Source of the DNA: Luedemannella flava | Lineage (GTDB): Bacteria > Actinomycetota > Actinomycetes > Mycobacteriales > Micromonosporaceae | Reading direction: 5' to 3' | NCBI RefSeq assembly: GCF_039528515.1 | Contig: NZ_BAAALT010000014.1 | Location: 1-64,000 of the forward strand | Length of the DNA stretch: 64,000 nt | Shown here: one piece after another, positions 22,324 to 31,279 of the stretch | How the letters are laid out: every line of letters begins with the position of its first letter | Position numbering within the stretch: position 1 is the stretch's first letter | The notes under the pieces: generated by a model | Seen by the model: only the letters and a program-made list of their open reading frames with translations | Database searches by the model: none | Told to the model about the DNA's origin: nothing | Made by a program: the position numbers and the translations under genes

Positions 22324-23049
22324 TCAGCCCGGAACCAGGCCGACGTCGCGATCGTCGCCCTGGTCGCCGTTGTCGTCCCCGTGGTCGCCATCGGGCACAT
22401 CGCCCTGATCGTCGTGCCAACCGTCGCCCGGGTCGCCGTTGTCGCCCCAGTCGCCGTTGCCCTGGTCGCCGTTGTCGGGCTGGTCCCCGTTGCCCTGGTC
22501 GCCGTTGCCGCCCTGGCCGCCGTTGTTTCCGGCGTCCGGGTCGTTGTCGGCGTAGCGGACCCACTGCCGGGACAGATGGTCGTCGCAGCGGTAGAGCACG
22601 ATACGGCCGTTGAGACGCATGCTCTCGCCGTCAGTGCTCAGGCACAGGCCGCTGTCGGAGTTCACCAGTTGATACCGGTTGTCCGCGATCCAGTGCCGGG
22701 TCCACCGGCGGGACGGGTCATCGTCGCACTCGAACTGGACGACCTCGGTGGATTGCTCGCTGCTGCCGCCGGCCGGCGTGAGGCACTTGCCGGTCCCGTC
22801 GTTGACGAGCCAGAACACGTCGTTGTTGTCGTTCGACGTGGTGTAGCGCCAGAACCGGGTCGGGTGCGCGTCGCAGTAGTACTGCACGATCCGCGCGTTG
22901 TTGTCGGGGCTGCCACCGGCCGGGCCGACGCACAGGCCGCTGCGGTAGTTCCGTTCCATCGCGATGGCCACGTCCGCGTGCGCGGTGCCCGGGACGACGA
23001 GCGCCGAGGCCACTGCCAGTACGAGGACGGCCGTACGTGGTCTGTTCAC
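22324..23049 (-). CDS. secreted ricin-type beta-trefoil lectin with Asp/Gly/Asn repeat tail
   Basis: A 241-residue protein. Signal peptide NRPRTAVLVLAVASALVVPG to TAHA. One beta-trefoil follows: three blocks with GLCVGPAGG/QYYCDAHPTRFWR, GKCLTPAGG/QFECDDDPSRRW and GLCLSTDGE/LYRCDDHLSRQWV, each with the paired Cys and Q/R-x-W motif of RICIN domains. The last about 60 residues are NGDQGNGDW-type repeats, very acidic. Role: carbohydrate binding outside the cell; no enzyme is attached. The GTG at 23049 follows GAGGGGG. Confidence 0.85.
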   Translation of the reverse strand: MNRPRTAVLVLAVASALVVPGTAHADVAIAMERNYRSGLCVGPAGGSPDNNARIVQYYCDAHPTRFWRYTTSNDNNDVFWLVNDGTGKCLTPAGGSSEQSTEVVQFECDDDPSRRWTRHWIADNRYQLVNSDSGLCLSTDGESMRLNGRIVLYRCDDHLSRQWVRYADNDPDAGNNGGQGGNGDQGNGDQPDNGDQGNGDWGDNGDPGDGWHDDQGDVPDGDHGDDNGDQGDDRDVGLVPG

Positions 23050-23144
23050 GGTCGTGCCCCCTCTCAAGACATCAACCGTTCGGCGCATCGGCCGAGATCG
23101 GGGGAATGTGTGAAGGGTGCGGTGAAAGCGTGAAATAACAAAAC

Positions 23145-23179
23145 GAAACCGGCGCGATCAGAATAATCGCGCCGGTTTC
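23145..23179 (-). terminator. terminator downstream of purL
   Basis: GAAACCGGCGCGAT (23145-23158) pairs with 23166-23179. Read on the minus strand the stem is followed by a T-rich run (GTTTTGTTATTTC), the form of an intrinsic terminator 27 nt after the purL stop. Confidence 0.8.
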
Positions 23180-23205
23180 ATATTTCGTTGTGGACAGTCA
23201 GTCCG

Positions 23206-25728
23206 TCACTCGTCCGTGGCGCCCTCCGCGGCGGGAGCCGCCGGCGGCGGGGACGCGGCGGGCGGGGTCGCGGCGGCGGGCGGCGGCCCGCCGAGGTCTG
23301 CCGGGCGGGCGACGTGGGGCTCGGGAACGACCTCCGCGTCGACCGGCGCGACCGCCACGGGCTCCGGCTCCGCCGGCGTCGCGACGACCGGCGGCGGGGG
23401 CACGTAGTCCGGCTCCGTCTGCTCGCCGCGACCGAACAGGTCCGGCAGCGTCGACGTGTACGCCTCGCGCAGCTCGTCGAGCGGGATGTCGAACAGCCCG
23501 TCGACGACCAGCCCGGTGCCGCCGACCGTACCCAGCGGGGTGGCCGGGACGCCGTGCGCCGAGGCCAGGGCCAGCAGGTCGTCCTCGGCGCCGGCCGGCA
23601 CGCTCACCAGGATCCGGCCCGCCGACTCGCTGAACAGCTGCACGAAGGCGCTCTGGCCCGAGAGCAGCTCGACCCGCGCGCCGATGCCCTTGCGCAGGCA
23701 CGACTCGGCGAGCGCCTGGGCGAGGCCGCCCTCGGACAGGTCGTGGGCCGAGGTGAGCCGGGCGTTCGCGATGACCGCCGCGAGGCGGCGCTCCCCGTCG
23801 AGGTCCACGACCGGCGGGTGCCCGCCGAGGTGGTTGTGCACGACGTTGGCCCACTCGGACCCGGACAGCTCGTCGCGGGTGTCGCCGAGCAGGATGATCG
23901 TGTCGCCGCGGTTGGCGAAGCCCATCGGGATCCGCTCGGCCACGTTGTCGAGGACGCCCAGGACGCCCACGATCGGGGTCGGGTTGATCGGCACGGTGCC
24001 GGTCTGGTTGTAGAAGCTGACGTTGCCGCCGGTCACCGGGATGCCCAGCTCCAGGCAGCCGTCCGCGAGACCGCGCACGGCCTCGGCGAACTGCCACATG
24101 ACGCCCGGGTCCTCCGGCGAGCCGAAGTTGAGGCAGTTGGTGACCGCGACGGGGGTCGCGCCGGTGGCCGCCACGTTGCGGAACGCCTCGGCCAGCGCGA
24201 GCCTGGCCCCCTGGTACGGGTCGAGCCGGGTGTACCGGCCGTTGCCGTCGACCGACAGCGCGATGCCGAGCCCTGACTGCGGGTCGATACGCAGCACGCC
24301 GGCGTCCTCCGGCTGCGCGAGCACGGTGTTGCCGAGCACGTACCGGTCGTACTGCTCGGTGACCCAGCTCTTGTCGCACAGGTTCGGCGAGGCGAGCAGG
24401 CGCAGCAGCGTGTCGCGCAGTTCGCTGTCGGCGGGCCGGGGCAGCGTCTCGGCGCGATCGGCCTGCAGCAGCCAGCGGTCGTTGGGCTCGCGCATCGGGC
24501 GGGCGTAGACCGGGCCGTCGTCGGCGAGGCTGCCGGGCGGCACGTCGACGACCGTCTGGCCCTTCCAGTTCACGATCAGCCGGCCGGGCACGCCGTTCTC
24601 GGGCGGGGTGACCTGCCCGATCGCGGTGGCCAGCACGCCCCACTTGGCGCAGATGGCGAGCACCGCGTTGAGCTTGGCGGGCTCGACGATCAGGAGCATG
24701 CGCTCCTGCGACTCGGAGGCGAGTACCTCGTGCGGGTCCATCGACGCCTCGCGCAGCGGCACCCGCTCGAGGTCGACGACCATGCCCGTACCGGCGGCGG
24801 CCGACGTCTCGGTGAGCGCGCAGGTGAGGCCGGCGCCGCCGAGGTCCTGGATGCCGACGACCAGCCCGGCGTCGTAGATCTCCAGGCACGCCTCGATGAG
24901 CAGCTTCTCGGTGAACGGGTCGCCGACCTGCACGGACGGGCGACGCGCCTCGCTGCCGCTGTCGAAGGTGGCGCTGGCGAGCACGGACACGCCGCCGATG
25001 CCGTCGCGGCCGGTCTTGGCGCCGATGAGCACCACGACGTTGCCGGGGCCGGCGGCGGCCTTGTTCTGCAGCCGGTCGACGGGCAGCACGCCCACGCAGA
25101 GCGCGTTGAGCAGCGGGTTGCCCTGGTAGCACGGGTCGAAGACCAGCTCGCCGCCGATGTTGGGCAGGCCCAGGCAGTTGCCGTAGCCGCCGACGCCGCC
25201 GACGACGCCGGGCAGGACCCGGGCGGTGTCGGGGTGGTCGGCCGCGCCGAAGCGCAGCGGGTCCATCACGGCGATCGGGCGGGCGCCCATGGCGAGGATG
25301 TCGCGGACGATGCCGCCGACGCCGGTCGCCGCGCCCTGGTACGGCTCGACGAAGCTCGGGTGGTTGTGCGACTCGACCTTGAAGGTCACCGCGACCTGGT
25401 CGGAGATGCGCACGACGCCGGCGTTCTCGCCGATGCCGGCGAGCAGCCGGTCGGAGTGCGGCGCCTTCTCACCGAACTGCCGCAGGTGCACCTTGCTCGA
25501 CTTGTAGGAGCAGTGCTCGCTCCACATGATCGAGTACATGGCGAGCTCGGACTGGGTGGGCCGGCGGCCGAGGATCTGCCGGATCCGCTCGTACTCGTCG
25601 TCGGCGAGGCCGAGCTCGGCGTGCGGCTGCGGGGCGTCCGGGGTGGCGGCGGCCCAGTCGACGGTGTCCGGGCCGTCGAACGGCGTGCCGCTCGTGGCGG
25701 GCGGCCCCACGAAGGCGGAGGTCGTCAT
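23206..25728 (-). CDS. purL: FGAM synthase, PurL subunit
   Basis: An 840-residue catalytic subunit of the three-part FGAM synthase (with PurQ and PurS). Motifs: SIMWSEHCSYKSSKVHLRQF with the catalytic His, VTFKVESHNHPSFVEPYQGAA (written in part), DLGGAGLTCALTE, VTNCLNFGSPEDPGVMWQF and TSAHDLSEGGLAQALAESCL. The family core is about 740 residues. About 85 residues of Pro/Ala/Val-rich sequence follow the core (PPPPVVATPAEPEPVAVAP and onward), an unusual disordered tail. The ATG overlaps the purQ stop (ATGA). Confidence 0.96.
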   Translation of the reverse strand: MTTSAFVGPPATSGTPFDGPDTVDWAAATPDAPQPHAELGLADDEYERIRQILGRRPTQSELAMYSIMWSEHCSYKSSKVHLRQFGEKAPHSDRLLAGIGENAGVVRISDQVAVTFKVESHNHPSFVEPYQGAATGVGGIVRDILAMGARPIAVMDPLRFGAADHPDTARVLPGVVGGVGGYGNCLGLPNIGGELVFDPCYQGNPLLNALCVGVLPVDRLQNKAAAGPGNVVVLIGAKTGRDGIGGVSVLASATFDSGSEARRPSVQVGDPFTEKLLIEACLEIYDAGLVVGIQDLGGAGLTCALTETSAAAGTGMVVDLERVPLREASMDPHEVLASESQERMLLIVEPAKLNAVLAICAKWGVLATAIGQVTPPENGVPGRLIVNWKGQTVVDVPPGSLADDGPVYARPMREPNDRWLLQADRAETLPRPADSELRDTLLRLLASPNLCDKSWVTEQYDRYVLGNTVLAQPEDAGVLRIDPQSGLGIALSVDGNGRYTRLDPYQGARLALAEAFRNVAATGATPVAVTNCLNFGSPEDPGVMWQFAEAVRGLADGCLELGIPVTGGNVSFYNQTGTVPINPTPIVGVLGVLDNVAERIPMGFANRGDTIILLGDTRDELSGSEWANVVHNHLGGHPPVVDLDGERRLAAVIANARLTSAHDLSEGGLAQALAESCLRKGIGARVELLSGQSAFVQLFSESAGRILVSVPAGAEDDLLALASAHGVPATPLGTVGGTGLVVDGLFDIPLDELREAYTSTLPDLFGRGEQTEPDYVPPPPVVATPAEPEPVAVAPVDAEVVPEPHVARPADLGGPPPAAATPPAASPPPAAPAAEGATDE

Positions 25729-26420
25729 GGCGTCGTCACCCTCTCGTACGCGGCAAGGTGGCGGAGGACGGAGCTGAAGAACCCGAGCCCGTCGGTGGAG
25801 GGTCCGGTGAGCGCCTCGACGGCGTGCTCGGGGTGCGGCATGATGCCGACCACGTTGCCGTCGGGGTTGCGGATGGCGGCGATGCTCCGCTGGGACCCGT
25901 TGGGGTTGCCGTCCACGTACCGGGCCACGACCAGGCCCTCGGCGTCGAGCTTGTCGAGGGTGGCCGCGTCCGCGACGTAGCGCCCCTCACCGTTCTTGAC
26001 CGGGATCACGATCTCCTGACCCGGCGAGAACCCGCCGGTCCAGGCCGTGCCGGTGGACTCGACGCGCAGCACCTGGTCGCGGTTGCGGAAGTGCAGGTGG
26101 CTGTTGCGGGTCAGGGCGCCGGGCAGCAGGTGGGCCTCGCAGAGGATCTGGAAGCCGTTGCAGATGCCGAGGACGGGCATGCCGCCCTTTGCCGCGTCGA
26201 TGATCGACTCCATGACCGGCGCGAACCGGGCGATGGCGCCGCACCGCAGGTAGTCGCCGTAGGAGAAGCCGCCCGGCAGGATCACGGCGTCGACGCCGTG
26301 CAGGTCGGGGTCGGCGTGCCAGAGCCGCAGGACGCGGGCGCCGGCGAGGTAGGCGGCGCGGCACGCGTCGCCGTCGTCGAGCGAGCCCGGGAAGGTGACG
26401 ACGCCGATCGCGGCGGTCAC
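25725..26420 (-). CDS. purQ: FGAM synthase, glutaminase subunit
   Basis: A 231-residue class I glutamine amidotransferase. GICNGFQILCEA holds the nucleophile C87, and GIMPHPEHAVE has the His-Glu pair. It feeds ammonia to PurL. It overlaps purS by 4 bases upstream and purL by 4 bases downstream, so purS-purQ-purL are coupled in that order. Confidence 0.97.
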   Translation of the reverse strand: MTAAIGVVTFPGSLDDGDACRAAYLAGARVLRLWHADPDLHGVDAVILPGGFSYGDYLRCGAIARFAPVMESIIDAAKGGMPVLGICNGFQILCEAHLLPGALTRNSHLHFRNRDQVLRVESTGTAWTGGFSPGQEIVIPVKNGEGRYVADAATLDKLDAEGLVVARYVDGNPNGSQRSIAAIRNPDGNVVGIMPHPEHAVEALTGPSTDGLGFFSSVLRHLAAYERVTTP

Positions 26421-26662
26421 GCCTCAGACTCCTCGATCCGGATGGAGAAATCCTCGATCACGGGGTTGGCCAGGAGCTTGTCAGCGATCTCCTGGGCCTT
26501 GTCGAGGTCGGCTTCGCCGGTGAAGTCGATCTCAATCCGCTTGCCAATGCGGACAGATTCCACCCCGGCCACGCCGAGGCGGGGCAGGGCGTTCGCGACA
26601 GCCTGGCCTTGGGGGTCCAGGATCTCGGGCTTGAGCATGACGTCAACCACGACGCGAGCCAC
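26417..26662 (-). CDS. purS: FGAM synthase, PurS subunit
   Basis: An 81-residue small subunit: ARVVVDVMLKPEILDPQGQA, VANALPRLGVAGVESVRIGK and LDKAQEIADKLLANPVIEDF. It bridges PurQ and PurL. The GTG at 26662 is chosen for AGGAG 5 nt upstream and fits the family length. It is the first gene of purSQL. Confidence 0.96.
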   Translation of the reverse strand: MARVVVDVMLKPEILDPQGQAVANALPRLGVAGVESVRIGKRIEIDFTGEADLDKAQEIADKLLANPVIEDFSIRIEESEA

Positions 26663-26764
26663 GGGCACTCCTGAGTCGACTTGGCACTGGGCGAGCACAG
26701 CTTACCCGCATGGCGACCTGCGGTTTCGGTCGACCTTTAGCACCGAGAATGCGGCGTTTGGGGG

Positions 26765-28183
26765 TTAGAGGATCGGCTCGGGCGCATAGGCCGCCGCAAC
26801 TGGGTGCAGGGCGACCACGGCGGCGACCCGCCCGGCCACGGCGGCCACCTGTGCGGACGCGGCGCCCACGAAGCCGAACCGGTCGGCGATGAGCCCGTCG
26901 ATCTCGGAGCGGGTGAGGCCGAGCCGGGAGTCGGCGGCCAGCCGGTCGAACAGGTCGTTGTCCGGGGCACCCTTCTCGCGCATGGCCAGCGCCACGGCGA
27001 CCGCGTGCTCCTTGATCACCTCGTGCGCGACCTCACGCCCGACCCCGCGCCGCACGGCGCCGACCAGGATCTTGGTGGTGGCCAGGAAGGGCAGGTAGCG
27101 ATCAAGCTCACGCGAGACCACCGCCGGGTACGCCCCGAAGTCGTCCAGAACGGTCAGGAATGTCGCGAACAGCCCGTCGGTCGCGAAGAACGCGTCCGGC
27201 AGCGCCACCCGGCGCACGACCGAGCACGACACGTCGCCCTCGTTCCACTGGTCGCCGGACAGCTCGCCGACCATCGACAGGTACCCGCGCACGACCACGG
27301 CGAGCCCGTTCACGCGCTCGCACGAGCGGGTGTTCATCTTGTGCGGCATCGCCGACGAGCCGACCTGCCCGGGCCGGAAGCCCTCGGTCGCCAGCTCCTG
27401 TCCCGCCATCAGCCGGATCGTCAGCGCCAGCGACGACGGCCCCGCCACGACCTGCGCCAACGCCGACACGACGTCAAGATCAAGAGAGCGCGGGTACACC
27501 TGGCCGACGCTGTCGAGCACCCGGGCGAACCCGAGGTGACGGGCGACCTCCGCCTCCAGCGTCGCCAGCGCCGACGCCGACCCGTCGAGCAGGTCCAACT
27601 GGTCGGCCGCCGTGCCCACCGGCCCCTTGATCCCGCGCAGCGGGTAGCGCTCCAGCAGCGACGCGAGGCGCTCGTACGCGAAAAGAAGTTCCTCAGCCGC
27701 CGTCGCGAAGCGCTTGCCCAGCGTGGTCGCCTGCGCCGGCACGTTGTGCGACCGCCCGACCATGACCAGCTCGTCGAACTCCAACGCCCGCGCCGCGAGC
27801 CGCGCCAGCGTGGCGACCACCCGGTCCCGGATCAGCTCCAGCGACGCGCGGATCTGCAGCTGCTCGACGTTCTCGGTCAGGTCCCGCGAGGTCATCCCCT
27901 TGTGGATGTGCTCGTGCCCCGCCAGCGCGGAGAACTCCTCGATCCGCGCCTTGACGTCATGCCGCGTGACCCGCTCCCGCCGCGCGATAGACCCAAGATC
28001 AACATTCTCGAGTACGCCCTCGTAGGCCTCGATCACGCCGTCCGGAACGGCCACGCCCAGTGACCGCTGCGCCCGCAGCACGGCGAGCCACAACCGCCGC
28101 TCGGCGCGCACCTTCTCCTCGGGCGACCAGATGTTGTTGAGTTCCGCGGAGGCATACCGACCGGCGAGCACATTGGGGATCAC
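26765..28183 (-). CDS. purB: adenylosuccinate lyase
   Basis: A 472-residue ASL/fumarase-fold enzyme acting on SAICAR and adenylosuccinate. Motifs: NVLAGRYASAELNNIWSPEE, SRDLTENVEQLQIRAS, GRSHNVPAQATTLGKR and the signature GSSAMPHKMNTRSCERV. The GTG at 28183 (GVIPNVLAGRY) has GGGAGA about 10 nt upstream and matches usual starts; the frame upstream is repeat DNA. It lies 102 bp before purS on the same strand. Confidence 0.95.
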   Translation of the reverse strand: MIPNVLAGRYASAELNNIWSPEEKVRAERRLWLAVLRAQRSLGVAVPDGVIEAYEGVLENVDLGSIARRERVTRHDVKARIEEFSALAGHEHIHKGMTSRDLTENVEQLQIRASLELIRDRVVATLARLAARALEFDELVMVGRSHNVPAQATTLGKRFATAAEELLFAYERLASLLERYPLRGIKGPVGTAADQLDLLDGSASALATLEAEVARHLGFARVLDSVGQVYPRSLDLDVVSALAQVVAGPSSLALTIRLMAGQELATEGFRPGQVGSSAMPHKMNTRSCERVNGLAVVVRGYLSMVGELSGDQWNEGDVSCSVVRRVALPDAFFATDGLFATFLTVLDDFGAYPAVVSRELDRYLPFLATTKILVGAVRRGVGREVAHEVIKEHAVAVALAMREKGAPDNDLFDRLAADSRLGLTRSEIDGLIADRFGFVGAASAQVAAVAGRVAAVVALHPVAAAYAPEPIL

Positions 28184-28599
28184 CCCGCCATTCTCCCGCA
28201 CCCCGCCGACCGCCTCTCCCGCACCCACGCGGCACGCGAGTCGAGCAGTGCGACTCCACCGCTCCCGGGCGGAGCGCGTCAGGGCACCGCTCGCCAGCAG
28301 CGCCCACGTGGGCGCAGCTCTCACCATATGCGCGCACCTGGCTGCGAGCGCGTCGCGGCGCTCTCACACATGCGCGCACCTACAGGAGCGCGTCGCGGGG
28401 CGGTCACATGTGCGCTTCTGGCGGGAGCGCGACGCGTCACGCCCACCAACTGTGCACAATTGGCGAGGTCCGGGCCTCGCACCCTCGCCATCTGTGCACA
28501 TGTGGCGAGAGCGCAGTCGCACGTCCCACCAAAAGGTCGCCCTTGGCGGCGCGGCGCGGGGCGGGCATGCCGGCGCGCCGGGCCGTCGGACAGGCCGGG
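28184..28599. other. gene-free stretch of 416 bp holding repeat array B
   Basis: Between the purB start and the MFS stop. No gene is supported: frames on both strands that cross it show only a 14-residue periodic peptide from the repeat DNA. It holds array B (28322-28507), GGTCGCCCTTGGCGG at 28535-28549, and the purB promoter region. Confidence 0.7.
28322..28507. repeat. array B: five 22-bp quasi-palindromes, mostly on a 42-bp period
   Basis: Units at 28322, 28364, 28402, 28444 and 28486 (steps 42, 38, 42, 42). The last two are the best: CACCAACTGTGCACAATTGGCG-like and CGCCATCTGTGCACATGTGG, each centred on TGTGCACA; the first three keep CACATG(C/T)GCGC with a weaker right arm. Spacers are GC rich with a shared GAGCGCG. 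It is the same family as array A at 8983-9088. Confidence 0.75.
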
Positions 28600-29862
28600 T
28601 CAGGCCGCCGTGGTTGCCGGGGCGGCCTCCTCGGCCGGCCGGCGTGGGTTGTGCCGGAGAGTGCGTACCGAGCGGTTGAGGATCGCGGCGATCGTCGCGA
28701 CCAGGACGATCCCGGCGGCGCCGACCAGTGCCGGGCCGACGCCGACAGCGTGCGCGACCGGTCCGGCGGCGACCTCGCCGAGCGGGATGGCCACGAAGGA
28801 TCCCAGCGCGTCGTACGAGTACACCCGGGCGAGCCGGTCGGGCGGGATGTGGTCCTGGAGCGCGGTCTCCCAGGCGACGCCGAACTGTTCGAAGCCGAAG
28901 CCCGACAGCAGCGCGCACACGAGCAGGACCGGCACGGTCGGCGCGACGCCGAGGAACACGAGGAACGGCACGTCGGCCGCGACGAACAGCGTCCCGAACA
29001 GCAGAAAGCGGCGGATCCGCAGGCGCATGGCCACGATCCCGCCGATCACCATCCCGACGGTCTGGGTGGCCAGCACCAGGCCCCACGCCTGCCGCCCGAT
29101 GGTGTCGTCGGCCACGGCGGGTCCGAGCACCGCCTTGCCGCCCACCACGGCGGCGTTGACGAAGCAGAACGCGAGCACGATCACCCACACCCAGGCGCGG
29201 GCGGTGAACTCACGCCAGCCGTCGCGCAGGTCAGCCAGCGTGTTGGACGACGAGGCCGCCGCCCGTACGCTCGGGACGCGGATGAGGGCGAACGCCACGG
29301 CCGCCACCACGAACGTCGCCGCGTCGAGCGCCAGACCCCACCCGGGGCCGACCACCGCGATCAGCGCTCCGCCGGCCGACGCGCCGGCGATCATGCCCGT
29401 GTTGATGCCGAGCCGGTTGAGCGCGTTGGCCTGCTGGCGGCTCCCCTCCGGCACCGTCTGGGCCAGCAGCGCGCTCGAGGCCGGGAAGGAGAACGCCGAC
29501 GCGAACCCGTTGACGACGCCGAGCCCCGCGAGCAGCGCCACGGTCGCCGACGACGTGAGCACCAGCGCGGCGACGAGGCCCTGGCTGACCGCCGCGAGGA
29601 TGCTGGCCGCCACCATCACGAACTGGCGCGGCAGCCGGTCGGCGACAACCCCGCCGAAGAGCAGGAACACCACGTTGGTCAGCGATCTCGCGGCGACGAC
29701 GAGGCCGAGGTCGGAGACGCTGCCGGTCAGGTCGAGGACGGCGAACGCCAGCGCGATCGGCGCGATCGCGTTGCCGAACATCGTGACGAAGCGGCCGAGG
29801 GCCAGGAACAGGAACGGCCGGTGGCGCAGGGGAGCCAGCAGCGAGGGGCGGTCCGGGGGCAT
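28600..29862 (-). CDS. MFS transporter
   Basis: A 420-residue membrane protein with about 12 hydrophobic segments. It starts LLAPLRHRPFLFLALGRFVT and has GGVVADRLPRQFVMVAASIL, the loop motif between helices 2 and 3, as in drug-exporter-like MFS proteins of the enterobactin-exporter/macrolide-efflux type. The substrate cannot be told. The ATG is 42 bp downstream of the thiolase stop on the same strand. Confidence 0.88.
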   Translation of the reverse strand: MPPDRPSLLAPLRHRPFLFLALGRFVTMFGNAIAPIALAFAVLDLTGSVSDLGLVVAARSLTNVVFLLFGGVVADRLPRQFVMVAASILAAVSQGLVAALVLTSSATVALLAGLGVVNGFASAFSFPASSALLAQTVPEGSRQQANALNRLGINTGMIAGASAGGALIAVVGPGWGLALDAATFVVAAVAFALIRVPSVRAAASSSNTLADLRDGWREFTARAWVWVIVLAFCFVNAAVVGGKAVLGPAVADDTIGRQAWGLVLATQTVGMVIGGIVAMRLRIRRFLLFGTLFVAADVPFLVFLGVAPTVPVLLVCALLSGFGFEQFGVAWETALQDHIPPDRLARVYSYDALGSFVAIPLGEVAAGPVAHAVGVGPALVGAAGIVLVATIAAILNRSVRTLRHNPRRPAEEAAPATTAA

Positions 29863-29904
29863 GTCGGCCAGCCTGTCATCCGGCCCCGCACCGCCTCAAC
29901 CTGC

Positions 29905-31158
29905 TTATTCGGCGCTCTCCATGAGCGCGACAACGCCCTGCCCGCCGGCCGCGCAGATCGAGATGAGTCCGCGACCGCCGCCACGACGAGCGAGCAGCTT
30001 CGCCAGCGTGGCCACGATCCGCCCGCCGGTCGCCGCGAACGGGTGCCCGGTGGCCAACGATGACCCGACCACATTCAACGCCGAGCGGTCCACCGTCCCG
30101 AGCCCGCGCGCCTCCCAGGCGGCGAGCGTGGCGAGCACCTGCGACGCGAACGCCTCGTGCACCTCGAACAGGTCGATGTCCGCGAACCCGAGCCCGGCGC
30201 GTGACAGCAGCGCCGGCACGGCGTCGACGGGCGCCATGAGCAGCCCTTCCCCGCCCACGTAGTCGACGGCGGCGGTCTGCGACAGGGTGAACCAGGCGAG
30301 CACCGGCAGGGACCGGGCCGCGGCCCACTCCTCGCTGGCCAGCAGCACGGCCGACGCCCCGTCGGTGAGCGCCGACGAGTTCCCGGCCGTCATGGTCGCG
30401 GTCGCGGGTTCGGACAGCCCGAACACGGGCCGCAGCGCGCCGAGCCGCGCGAGCGTCGTGTCGGGCCGCAGGTTCTGGTCCCGGTCCAGCCCCCGGAACG
30501 GCGAAATTAGATCATCAAAGAACCCTTCCGAGTACGCCGCGGCGAGGCGCTGGTGCGACGCCAACGCGAGTTCGTCCTGGGCCGCGCGCGTTACGCCGTA
30601 CTCCCGGGCGGTTATGGCGGCGTGCTCGCCCATGGACAGGCCGGTGCGGGGTTCGGCGTTGCGGGGCGCCTCGGGCCGGAACCCGGCCACCGGGTTGATC
30701 CGGGCCAGCGCGCGGACGCGGTCGCCGAGGCCGCGGGCGCGGTTGAGCTCGAGCAGTCGCCGGCGCAGGCCCTCGTTGACGGCGAGCGGGGCGTCGGAGG
30801 CGCTGTCGACGCCGCCGGCGATGCCGACCTCGAGCTGCCCCAGCGCGATCTTGTTGGCGACGGCGATGACGGCGGCCAGCCCGGTGCCGCAGGCCATCTG
30901 CAGGTCGTACGCGGGGGTGTGCGGGTCGAGCGCGGTGCCGAGCACGCACTCGCGGGTGAGGTTGAAGTCGCGGGAGTGCTTGAGCACGGCCCCGGCGACC
31001 ACCTCCCCGAGCCGCTCGCCGGCCAGCCCGAACCGGGCGACGAGCCCGTCGAGCGCGGCCGTGAGCAGCTCGGCGTTGCTGACCCCGGCGTACGGCCCGC
31101 CGGCCCGGGCGAACGGGATGCGGTTGCCACCGAGCACGGCGACCCGACGTACCTCCAT
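29905..31158 (-). CDS. acetyl-CoA C-acyltransferase (thiolase)
   Basis: A 417-residue thiolase. LQMACGTGLAAV has the nucleophilic Cys (about 89), LFEVHEAFASQ the catalytic His, NVVGSSLATGHPFAATGGR the second His, and SICAAGGQGVVALME the final Cys. It is FadI/FadA-like and close to lipid-pathway genes (two-domain FabG, SCP2) that run divergently from it, so a role in fatty-acid or steroid side-chain turnover is likely. The ATG at 31158 is clear. Confidence 0.92.
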   Translation of the reverse strand: MEVRRVAVLGGNRIPFARAGGPYAGVSNAELLTAALDGLVARFGLAGERLGEVVAGAVLKHSRDFNLTRECVLGTALDPHTPAYDLQMACGTGLAAVIAVANKIALGQLEVGIAGGVDSASDAPLAVNEGLRRRLLELNRARGLGDRVRALARINPVAGFRPEAPRNAEPRTGLSMGEHAAITAREYGVTRAAQDELALASHQRLAAAYSEGFFDDLISPFRGLDRDQNLRPDTTLARLGALRPVFGLSEPATATMTAGNSSALTDGASAVLLASEEWAAARSLPVLAWFTLSQTAAVDYVGGEGLLMAPVDAVPALLSRAGLGFADIDLFEVHEAFASQVLATLAAWEARGLGTVDRSALNVVGSSLATGHPFAATGGRIVATLAKLLARRGGGRGLISICAAGGQGVVALMESAE

Positions 31159-31201
31159 GGACTCACAGTAGAGGGACGGAACGGCACTCTAGGGTTGAGC
31201 C

Positions 31202-31279
31202 ATGGCCGATCGAGGCGAGGGCATCATGAGGCGCCGGGTAGGTCGTGGCGACGCCTCGCGCAGCGGGGCGGCGACATGA
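31202..31279 (+). CDS. 25-residue leader ORF coupled to fabG
   Basis: ATG at 31202; reads MADRGEGIMRRRVGRGDASR then SGAAT and stops at a TGA overlapping the fabG ATG (ATGA, 31276-31279). TAGGGT (31190-31195) lies 6 nt before the ATG, so it may itself be leaderless. Same arrangement and similar Arg/Ser/Ala make-up as the leader at 11549. Confidence 0.45.
   Translation: MADRGEGIMRRRVGRGDASRSGAAT

Noticed and set aside
28322..28507. Coding repeats (14-residue HMCTDGE/HMWRGED-like peptides) as a protein tail
   Set aside because: The periodic peptide appears in several frames on both strands and at two unrelated loci, so it is translated repeat DNA.
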